NCBI GenBank assembly: GCA_032821775.1
Contig: JAVLRN010000007.1
Location: 806,001 to 870,000, forward strand
Source of the DNA: Sanguinoderma infundibulare
Taxonomy: Eukaryota; Basidiomycota; Agaricomycetes; Polyporales; Polyporaceae
Length of the DNA stretch: 64,000 nucleotides
Direction: 5' to 3'
Below, one piece after another: positions 55,422-64,000 of this stretch (position 1 is the first letter of the stretch; each line of letters starts with the position of its first letter). The notes beneath the pieces were generated by a model. It searched no databases. It saw only the letters and a program-made list of their open reading frames with translations, and was not told the DNA's origin. A program made the position numbers and the translations under genes.

Positions 55422-57579
55422 ATGGAATCCTCACCTGCAGTCTTCTCCACCGCTCTAGTTGCCGTTGTGGCAGCAGGTGCTAGCTACCTCTTCTACCTCG
55501 CCGTCCTTGAGCCCCAATGGAATCCACTACGCCGACTCCCCGGTCCGCCGGTGCGCAGCTTCTTTGGGAATCATATGGGGTTGGTCCTGGAGTAAGTCTT
55601 CTCTTTAACCCCATCCTTGTATCTGGCTTTCTTTCCTGCTTCCTCCCGAGTCATTGCCCCCTTTCGAACGAGGGCACATTGGCGTGCGCCTAAAAGCACA
55701 AGTCGCTGACATCTGCCTTTGTAGCCCATCAAGGTCACCCCGAGTACACGAAGCATTCGTGAAACATTATGGCCGTAACTTGCAGATACGCGGTTTCCTA
55801 CCAGTCAGTGATCAGATCCACTACATTCGCTTTGTCCTTAAACACGTCCCGGACGCAGTGGGACCAACGTCTGTTCACGCTCGATCCTGTCTCGCTCGCC
55901 CACATCCTCAAGCACTCGACCATCTACGAGAAGCCGTGGCAGTCGCGCGCCCTCATTTCCGGCCTCATAGGAGTCGGCATGCTCGCCGCCGAGGGCCAGA
56001 TGCACAAACGCCAGCGCCGGGTCGGGACGCCCGCGTTCTCAATCCAGAACATGCGCGCATTGGACCCTGTCACGTTCCAGAAGGTGGGAAGCACGGCGGA
56101 GGAGCAAGGCTGGACGTGTGCCATTGGGTTTCGCGGGCGAAGTTTGACGTCATTGGACTCGCAGGTGCGCGTTGCTTGTTGTCAGTGACCAGGGATAGGC
56201 GTTGATAGCGGCGGCTTAGGCTTCGACTATCACTTCAATGCCATTCACGACGAGTCGAACGAACTGTTTGCCGCATATAAGGAGATGTTTGAGATCGCTG
56301 TTTCCCAGCAAGGCGGGGGTTTATAGGAACTCGCTATTACGTATGCCCCATTCTTGGACAGATTCGCTGTGAGTCCTCCTCGTTCATTTCAAAACACATG
56401 CTCTGAACTAGTGCTCGCAGCCGGGCCTGCGTTACGGCGTTGTGAAGAAATGCCAGGAAGTCATCAAGAGAGTTGGAGGTCGACTCATCCAGGAGAAGAA
56501 GCGCAAGATCGAGGAGGCCGAGAAAGCCGGAAGCGTGTACGGAGGCAAGGACCTCCTGAGCGCCCTTCGTGCGTGCTCGTTAATTCGGACGTGGATGGAT
56601 CATCCGCTAATCTCATCTACATACGCAGTCCGGTCAAACGTCGCAGTCGATCTCCCACCCGACCAGCGGATCTCGGACGAGGACATTCTCCACAACATCA
56701 ATACCTTCATGTTCGCCAGCTCCGACACAAGCTCGCTCTCCCTTACCTGGATTCTCTACCTCCTCTCCGTCTACTCCGCCGTCCAGGCCCGCCTCCGCGC
56801 CGAGCTGCTCGCCATCGCACCCGCCATGCCGCTCGAGTCCCTTACGCAGGACGAGATCGCGTCGTTATACGCCAAGGTCGCCGCGCTCCCATACCTCGAG
56901 AACGTTGTCCGCGAGACGCTGCGGCTCATCCCGCCTGTGCACTCCTCGATCCGCGTCGCGACGCAGGACGACGCCCGTGAAGCTCAGCACGCCGGATGGC
57001 GGGACCGAGGAGGCGATGGAGTTTTTGATGTCCAAGGGCAGCTGCGTGCACGTCCCGATCGAGGCGTTTAACCTCGATCGGGGCGTGTGGGGCTCGGACG
57101 GGTGGCAGTTTAAGTGAGTGTATAACTCGATCGCGATTGTGTTGGTGTATCGTCGCTGATAGGATAACCTGCCCGAGGCGGTGAAGGCGCAGCCAGGGTT
57201 GTACAACAACATCCTCACGTTCTCCGCGGGTCCCAGGGTGAGTGTGTCCTGGCCTACGGAATGCTGTGGTAGCTGTTGCAGACGGCGGTTTGCTCATGTG
57301 TGTATACGTGGGCGTAGTCTTGCATCGGATTGAAGTTCTCGATCATCGAGATCAAGATGTTCGTGTTCATCCTCGTCACGCACTTCAAGTTCGTGGAGAG
57401 TGACAAGGTCGGGAAGGCGAACGTGTATGTTTCTCTTCAATTGCGGAATGTGTGGCAGATCATCCGGCTGATGCGCTTTCAACAGCGTGTTGACGCGTCC
57501 GTATGTCATGGGCAAGCACCGCGAGGGTAGCCAATGTCCTTTGCTCGTCATCCCCTACACCCCGGAGGCGTCCACCTGA
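55422..57579 (+). pseudogene. Cytochrome P450, damaged
   Basis: Starts MESSPAVFST with an N-terminal membrane anchor (ALVAVVAAGASYLFYLAVL) and a proline-rich hinge (RRLPGPPVRSFFG). Clean exons follow: 55422-55591, 55725-55803, 55859-56083. The I-helix (FMFASSDTSSLSLTW), ExxR (ENVVRETLRLIPP) and heme loop FSAGPRSCIG, restored by splicing 57238-57317, are recognisable, and the end at 57577-57579 is in frame. Lesions are a deletion with frame loss near 56084-56110, an in-frame TAG at 56324-56326 and a short deletion with frameshift near 56975. Family membership below P450 level is not claimed. A sequencing artefact is unlikely to give three lesions. Confidence 0.85.
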
Positions 57580-57882
57580 GACGGTGTCTCCGCAGCTCAT
57601 TTGGCTGTCCTCGTCCTCCTGTAGTTTTAGCCCTTTAATACTGTAGTTTACTTACCTTTGCACCTTTCATTCTTGTGTATTCGCTTAGGTTTCGCTTGCT
57701 CTCTTTCGAATCTCCGCAGAGCTTGAAGCACTTTGGTTTCGATGACATCGTCCCAACATTGTCCGTGCTGGGCCACATTCACACGGTACGGAGTTTGAAT
57801 CCCGATTACTGGACGCCTGGGCTCTTGTCCGCTCCGCCAACGGTAACGTCGTTCCTGCATCTGGCAGCCTCCCACAACCACA
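57580..57882. other. Intergenic region
   Basis: Short gap between the P450 pseudogene and the dioxygenase. No gene; a T-rich start fits a P450 3' end. Confidence 0.4.
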
Positions 57883-59515
57883 ATGTCCCTCGTGAACGCT
57901 GCGCATACAGCAGAGTCGGCGGAGGCATTCAGGAACATACCGGTCATGTAGCGTATTCCGCACAGTGTCGCCGCAGCCGCAGCCTAACTTCACCGATGCT
58001 GTTTTATCATGCCTCTAGCGATCTGAAGAACATCGACAGCAATGACCCCGCGGTCCGAGCAGCCTTGGTTGAAGACGTGCGTAAAGCGTGCATGAACGTG
58101 GGCTTCCTGTATGGTATGTAGCACGGAAACGTTGTTATCTAGCACATAGCGCTCATCCCTCGAGGCCAGTTTCGAACCACGGGATACCAGGAGATACGAT
58201 CGACGGTGCCTTCTCCGCCTCAAAGGACTTCTTCTCCCTCCCTCTCGAGACGAAGACGGAGGTGCGTGCCTGAGTCGCAGGTTCTCATCGCCGGTATACC
58301 GATCTCGGAACACAGCTCGATATGACCAAAACCGCGAACTTTAAGGGGTATAACCCCGTCCTAAGCAGCAACAACGACCCCGGGAACAACGGCGACATGC
58401 ATGAAGGCTTCGAATTCGGGTGGGAGGAGCTCGAAGCTCGTGCCGATGACGAGAAGCGCGCCGACGACGGTGTCATGGCTGGGGCCAATAATTGGCCTTC
58501 TAACGCGGACTGTCCGGGCTTCAGGGAGTCCGTCCTCAGATACTAGTGAGCCGCGCGCAATCGTCACCCATGAGTGCTGTCTTTGCAAGAGCTGAGCGTC
58601 CGCAGCCACGCAGCAGTGAACCTCGGTCGGAAGCTATTCCCCCTCTTTGCGCTCGCGCTGGACTTGCCAGAGGATTTCTTCGACGATAAGGTCTGTGGCA
58701 TTTCACGCGCGCACGATGGTGTCTTGTCCTGCTGCGTACTAAACTAGCATCTCCGCGCAGACGAAGAACGCTGCGGCCCTCATGCGTGTCCTGCACTACC
58801 CTCCGCAGACAGGGTGGGTGGACGACAGAGTCATCGGAATCGGGGCGCACACTGAGTACGTCATACCATCGTGCACGATGTGCCTCCAATGATGCACTGA
58901 TCTGGTTGCACATCGGAATATACAGCTGGGAGGTATTCGCTCATCCATCGTCGGCGTTGTGGGCACCGGACTCATACCGAAGATATCCTTCCGCAGTGCT
59001 TCACCATCCTCTGGCAAGAGCCCAGAATACAGGCCCTGCAAGTCTTGAACAAGCAGAACAAGTGGGTCGACGCGCCGCCCATCCCCGGGACGCTCGTGGT
59101 CAAGTAAGTTGCCAGAACAGTTTCCATTTGCAACACGACCGGCGACTGATTGGTGACGGGCAGCCTCGGCGATCAGTTCGCTCGCTGGACGAGTCCGTCT
59201 TCCTGTTTCTTCCCGCCCCTTCTCTCACGTCTAACCCAAAACGTCTACTGCAGATGACGTCTTCAAATCCACGGTCCATCGGGCGATCAATCGAAGCGGC
59301 GTCCGTCGCTACTCCATCCCCCTCTTCTTCGGCACCGATTACCATGTGCGGCTGGAAGTGAGTGATGGCTCCGCCGCCCACGACGGCGCGTCGATTCCTG
59401 ACATTTCCTTCAGCCGATACCCAGCTGCGTTTCGCCAGATAGACCGCCGAAGTACGAGGTCATCACCGCAGGAGAGTACGTCAAGTCCAGGCTGAAGGCG
59501 ACGTACGGCCACTAG
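57883..59515 (+). CDS. 2-oxoglutarate/Fe(II)-dependent oxygenase (isopenicillin-N-synthase-like)
   Basis: Eleven exons join to 336 residues: 57883-57947, 58019-58113, 58170-58261, 58316-58545, 58606-58690, 58761-58855, 58926-58932, 58997-59103, 59164-59192, 59254-59357, 59414-59515. Phases agree throughout. The DIOX_N part contains IPVIDLKNIDSND and VGFLYVSNHGIPG. The iron-binding facial triad is HTD (exon 6 into the 7 nt exon) and STVHRA (distal His), with RRYSIPLFF carrying the Arg-x-Ser that holds 2-oxoglutarate. The family hydroxylates or desaturates small molecules; the substrate is unknown. The adjacent P450 suggests a small metabolic cluster, but that gene is dead. Confidence 0.92.
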
Positions 59516-60363
59516 CCCACCATTTGACAAGGTGTGGGTTACAGTGTGTAAGAGCAGGATGGAAGTACGGGATGTAGGATATGCCGCATACCACCAGAGA
59601 GAAGCACTCGTCGACTCGGAGGGAAGGAAATACGTCACAAACATCACCGGGTGATCTGTGGCCCTGCAGCTCATACCATCCGACAGATCTACTCCGTCCG
59701 TGCGAGGCTCATGAGTGCACGGATGAGTAAGTATGTACTGACAAACCCACCGATGTGGCGAGGCAATGAGAACCTTCTCTCAGTGCTCCTGACACCTGCC
59801 AGAGGATGCCTGCACCGCGGTGATGCCAGCCGGGAGAGTCATGTTGACTCGAACATCCGCAACTTCGGTGCCGTCGTGTCCACATGGTGTCCCGTGGAGA
59901 CAACCAGTGTGTTGAATCCTCTAACTTGAAAACGAAAGCGACGCAGTTTTGAAATCCCCGGTCCGATGGGCGCCAAAAGGGCGGCACCGGTCGGACTTTG
60001 TTGTTCCTGACCTGACTCTTTCAACCCGAACTCGAGCCACCTCTTGTACATGCGTACCTTCAACCATTCTATCCCAATTTTTTCTTCGGGACTGCGGTGG
60101 AGCGCATCATGTGGGTGTTCGAAGCTCTCGTTCGTGGCACTCCGCTAACTGCGGGCACAGATAGTACTCTTGCCCTGTCGGCGGCGTGATGTATTCGACA
60201 TAATCCCTGGGTGAGCTAGACATGACGCCTGTTAACGGGCAGTTATTTCGCTTTTAAAAACCCCAACCATTGTCCACCGTAACCTCAGCCCACCCGCCGT
60301 ATTCGAGCTACGCATGCTTTACCATCCCCGCTGCACGAATTCCTACCGCTCTATCTTCTGATA
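59516..60363. other. Intergenic region
   Basis: No gene. Promoter of the next plus-strand gene expected near 60250-60360. Confidence 0.45.
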
Positions 60364-60870
60364 ATGTCGACTATAGATCCAGCCGCCTCTCTCAGCACCC
60401 TTGCTTCCACCGACACCGAACGCACAGTCACTCCGACCACGTCGACTGCGCACCTTCTGACCGTCGTACGTCTGATCCCCACTTTCATGAATGCAGTAGT
60501 CGGTCTCATGAACCGTCGTCGATAACAGGACAGCACAACCAAAACAAATGCTCCTTCCTCTTCTCCCTCCAAACCGACCGCCTCTCGCCCGTACCCCAGA
60601 ACGACGCCTCGGTCCGAAACATATCCCACCAACCCTAACGAGCCCCCCAAGGACTACGAGCAGGCCTTCGCGTCTCTCTCGAGCGCGTGGGGGTTCGGCG
60701 CCTCCGTCCCCGCGAAGAACCCAAAGAGCGACAAGGACAAGAAAGCGAAGAAAGAAAGGAAGAAAGACAAGAAGATCACCGCTGCTGCTTCACCTCCACA
60801 GGCATGTAGCAGCGCCAGCGATCCTCCTCCCTCATTGACGAAGGGTCGACATATGGGAAGAAGTCAGAGC
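60364..60870 (+). CDS. Hypothetical lysine-rich protein (3' end uncertain)
   Basis: Exon 1 60364-60465 (MSTIDPAASLSTLASTDTER onward) and exon 2 from 60529; the intron GTACGT to AACAG is phase 0 and contains a stop, so it must be removed. Exon 2 encodes an S/T/P-rich stretch, then EPPKDYEQAFASLSSAWGFG and a strongly basic run of K/D/R repeats. A GTACGT at 60871 may start a second intron; if not, the frame ends near 60980. The YEQAFASLSSAWGFG core before a K-rich tail looks like a conserved fungal small protein, but I cannot name it. Possibly nuclear or nucleolar because of the basic run (inference). Confidence 0.6.
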
Positions 60871-61266
60871 GTACGTCTTTATCCCATCTCTTCGGTGTCG
60901 ATTTGTCGATCTGAGCTCACGGACCCGCCTGGGTCGTGTTTCCCCTGTACTGTCATCCGGCATGGATCTGCAATAGCCTGAGGTCTGCTCAGACGCGTTA
61001 TGAATTCTGCTGCCCGCGAGTAGTGGTTTGGGGCGTATGCCTCGGTTGTATGCCATCTTCCCTCGAATTTATGTGCACGAGGGCCATCGTCACTCTGCTC
61101 GTTCATGGCTTAAAACCTCTCAACACGAACAGTACTAATCGTAAGTACGCTGCATGCGCACGCTCAGCAAAATATGCAATCCATCCGCACGGAGACCTGA
61201 TGGATCCCATCGTCGGTAAGCCTCGAACTGTCACCGCAGAACTCGGATAGCCAGTACTCACGACGT
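60871..61266. other. Intergenic or 3' end of the lysine-rich gene
   Basis: Further exons of the preceding gene may lie here; none could be joined with confidence. Confidence 0.35.
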
Positions 61267-61596
61267 TTAGATGCCGCCAAGTGACGGTCGCGTTGCGGTG
61301 GGCGCAAACCAGCCTTCCTCCTTTGATTTCTTCGCGAAGGACGTCGCCGAATCGCTGAGCTTCATCGTCTTCTTCTCCTTTTCCGTATCGGCTTTCTTCC
61401 CGCTGCTCTGGGCGGACTCGTACAGCGTGCTGCTATTCGACAAGATGGATTGAGCTTCCAGGATGGGCGGTGAGCTGCTGGAAGTGCGTGCGAGGGAGAG
61501 GCAATTGCGCTAACCATCGTTATCGTCTCGCGAACATTCTTGATTGGACGAGCAGGGCTGGGTAGATTCGAGTTTGCCTTCGGCTAGGTCGCTCAT
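61267..61596 (-). CDS. Small hydrophilic protein, 90 aa family, copy 3
   Basis: Exons 61596-61515 and 61454-61267 give 89 residues. Start MSDLAEGKLESTQPC; the donor is GTTAGC and the acceptor GGAAG. The C-terminal half matches the gene at 39333: KLSDSATSFAKK, KEEGW, TATRPSLGGI. The intron interrupts the same codon. It lies outside the duplicated region, so it is likely the ancestral or an independently dispersed member. It has no membrane span or signal peptide and its function is unknown. Both introns use unusual donors (GTTAGC, GTCGGT), but the conserved protein across the join supports them. Confidence 0.7.
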
Positions 61597-62560
61597 AGCA
61601 GAGAATGCACAGGACAATGTTGGGAATGATGGGGGGAACTTTTGTCAGCCTCCTCGATTGGTCGGGTCGCAATCCCGTCCCTTATTGTTGGCGCCCACCT
61701 GTGGGCGAAGGGTTAAGTTGGAAGTGTCAGCGTCCGCTCCCATGGCTATGATTGATGTTGCTCATACCGACGCTTAGGTATAGTGATTATCCGCCCAGTT
61801 TTTCCACGCCGCCGCAAAAGTTGCCGATCCAAACCCTGGGTTAAGGGCATTAGCTGATACAGGGCCATCGACGGATCCCCGTCCGTAGCTTCTCAGATCA
61901 GAAATTCAATATTCCGTACGGTTCTATTAGGTCTCGCAGTATCAGGGGCCCAACAAGACGTCAGCTACACGAAGATGTTACCGGGGAAACAGTTCGGTGG
62001 CAGCATCGTCGGCTATGTCACAACAAGCCACGGTCAGGAGTCGCGATGGGGCCATGCTACTACTTTTCAGCCGTCAGCTAAGCTTGCTGAGGGCGAGATT
62101 CCGATGTTCAGATCCAGGTATACTCCTGGATGAAGGGTCGCGGTGCTGGGCCGTTCGAGTGCCGTATAATGGATCATCGTCACAGTGCTTCACAAGGATG
62201 CCCAGCTCGCCTCCCATGACCGGGGTGCTGCATATGACATGGGCAAATACAGAGTGGATCATGGTATTGATAATACAAATGCCGTTTCTGTCACGCCCTT
62301 GTATGCGAGTACGAGTGCAAGCGCTATACTACCCAACCATCATCCTGCTCGCTCGGGCGCCCGACTACGAAAGACGCCGGCCTGCATCGAACCGTTGGCG
62401 ACCGGCATGACTCGTCCAATGACTCGCCGTGTTCGCAGGTCCACCAAGGATATGGACGCAAGGAAAAGGATGGTGGCATAAGGCTCGGCATAAAGCATAA
62501 GGCATACGACATAGTGGATCATATATTGTACATGTATAGGCCGTCCACCGATGTGGGTTC
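61597..62560. other. Intergenic region
   Basis: No recognisable gene. Short frames near 62185-62481 lack support. Confidence 0.45.
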
Positions 62561-63559
62561 CTACAACAACACGTCTCGGCCTCCCGGGAACTGCGGAAAG
62601 TTGTCGACTGGGCTAGTCTGTTCAGTGGCTAACCCAGTCCGGGAACGCGGCGGGGTAGAGGGTCCGGCAACGGCGGAGGACGCTGGTGGGACAGAGGCGG
62701 GCGGACTTGGCCGCGATGAAGAGGAAATGGGGTTTCGGGGTTGCGAAGAAGAGGAAGCGGGTTTTTGCTGTGGTGAGGAAGGGGAGATGAAGCAGTGACG
62801 GTTGCGATAATGGGTGAGGACGTCTGAATGATGGCGTCGTGCTTCATCCCTCGGCTGCTCGCCTGCATGGTAGTTCTTCTCGTGCATCGTCATCGCACTC
62901 CGATTCTTTGTCTTGAAGGGGCAGTTGGAGGCGTTCCCAGAGGTATTTGAAATTGTAAAAGGGCACTCGAACGAGGGGTCATCGTCGTCCGTGCTGCGCG
63001 TAATCGGTGATTCAGCATGCATGCCATCCGGAAGATCTCGAAGCGGTACTCACTGACAACAGATGAAATGAATGACGACATTGGTGGATTGCAGGTTTGC
63101 AAACTTGCAACCTTCGTGTGCACATCTGTACATACTACGTGTTCGCGTCAAAGTGCAGGGCGTCTCCTGGTGGCGGCTTAACTGAAAGCCGGATCTGAAG
63201 GAACGGTTGCAGGTATCGCATGTGAACTGCTCCAGACTGTGCGTCAACTTGTGGTTGGCCAAATCACATTTCCTATGGAAGGAACGCTCGCAGCCATCGC
63301 ATGCGAATTTCTCCGGACTGTGTATCATCCGGTGGGTCATCAATGCACGTCTCTTCGCGAAGGAACGCGCGCAGAGATCGCATGCGTAACTGTTGTCTGC
63401 CTAACAAATACCATCAGTTGGCGTCACTGCAATCTGGATGGCTGAAAAGGAGCATACCTCTTTTTCCGGTGTCACCGGAGCCACAGGGATTCTTGGCGCC
63501 CGGGGCGTGATGGGGGAAAGGGACCGTACTTTCTTTGCAAGGGTACGATCCGCAGGCAT
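62561..63559 (-). CDS. C2H2 zinc-finger protein
   Basis: Exons 63559-63458, 63400-63054 and 62993-62561 give 293 residues. I chose the start MPADRTLAKK because it sits just before the charged N-terminal part; an open frame extends upstream to 63940. Three fingers in tandem are evident: YACDLCARSFAKRRALMTH, FACDGCERSFHRKCDLANHK and FTCDTCNRSFRSGFQLSRH, with TH-type linkers. Two more degenerate fingers follow (YRCAHEGCKFANLQSTNVVIH and a long-loop ECPF...NCPF...HEKNYH). The C-terminal 90 residues are S/P-rich. Probably a nuclear DNA-binding regulator; target unknown. Confidence 0.8.
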
Positions 63560-64000
63560 TGTTACGTGTATACTGGATGTGACGAGAAGATGGCTGAGAT
63601 CAGCGTCGGAAGGGGGCCGGGCAGGGATGCCGGTTTCGAAGCATGGAGCCTCGGCTTTATATATAACGTGGAACAGAAAGCGACATGCAAAGCGGTCCTG
63701 ACAGGGCTTTGAAGTCAAAGAGCAGCATCCGACAGCAGGGCAAAGCGGCCGACTACCAGCGACAACGGATCCCGACTGCAATTGATTACCATACAATGAG
63801 ATTCGCCGGTCCTGTGAATACAACGTGGGTCTCAGCACAACGGAGGGGAAAACGGTACTAACACTTGCCTGGATATGAACAATGCACCCGTCTGGTGACG
63901 AGCCAGCAACAATTGGGCTGCTGCTCACGCGGCGGAGCATAGGCTTTGCAGAGGATGATTTGACGCGATGATGGGTGCCGACATAGTCACAGAGCAGGAA
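63560..64000. other. Upstream region of the zinc-finger gene
   Basis: Promoter side of the zinc-finger gene. TTATATAT on the plus strand near 63657 reads as a TATA-like ATATATAA on the minus strand about 100 bp upstream of the start. No other gene seen before the window ends. Confidence 0.4.

Noticed and set aside
1..64000. tRNA, rRNA genes or CRISPR arrays
   Set aside because: I looked for T-loop words and regularly spaced repeats and saw none that fold or repeat properly; a covariance-model scan would be decisive.

Overview
The window looks like part of an Agaricomycete (basidiomycete) genome, and I would guess a polypore-type wood decayer. The reasons are the many 50-70 bp GT-AG introns and micro-exons, GC-rich coding DNA, a Ty3/Gypsy chromovirus, a sedolisin, a P450 of the fungal membrane type and an FMN-dependent lactate-oxidase-like enzyme. 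The lineage is inferred from style and gene families; no marker gene proves it. Exon coordinates below come from joining reading frames at splice sites by eye.

Layout. 1-6318: a rearranged, dead Ty3/Gypsy chromovirus with an inverted inner part. 6319-9482: a broken sedolisin (tripeptidyl-peptidase) piece and the first of four genes for a membrane-anchored coiled-coil protein. 9775-16361: conserved single-copy genes, namely a SUN-domain SLP1-like protein, the V-ATPase proteolipid c and a small single-span protein with PY motifs. 16362-24572 is almost gene-free and holds a striking 1.6 kb AT-rich foldback element (18606-20220) with nearly identical 705 bp arms flanked by TA. 24573-53294 is a patchwork of segmental duplications built from four units: coiled-coil subfamily 1, coiled-coil subfamily 2, an FMN-dependent alpha-hydroxy-acid oxidase (two intact copies, one remnant) and an 89-90 aa hydrophilic protein. 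One segment (40045-43208) is an inverted copy of 6319-9482; another (45968-51297) is a direct copy of 24573-30007. 53452-63559 returns to ordinary genes: a JLP2/CCDC25 homologue, a decayed P450, an intact 2-oxoglutarate/Fe(II) oxygenase, a lysine-rich hypothetical protein, a third member of the 90 aa family and a C2H2 zinc-finger protein.

How the parts fit. Housekeeping functions (vacuolar acidification, ER/nuclear-envelope SUN protein, JLP2) sit at the edges. The middle is an accessory region enlarged by duplication and transposons. In it the protease and P450 copies have decayed, while every coiled-coil copy and two FMN oxidase copies keep open reading frames and identical intron positions. 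That contrast is the main sign that the coiled-coil family is under selection and functional. The P450 and the dioxygenase are neighbours in tandem, but only the dioxygenase is intact.
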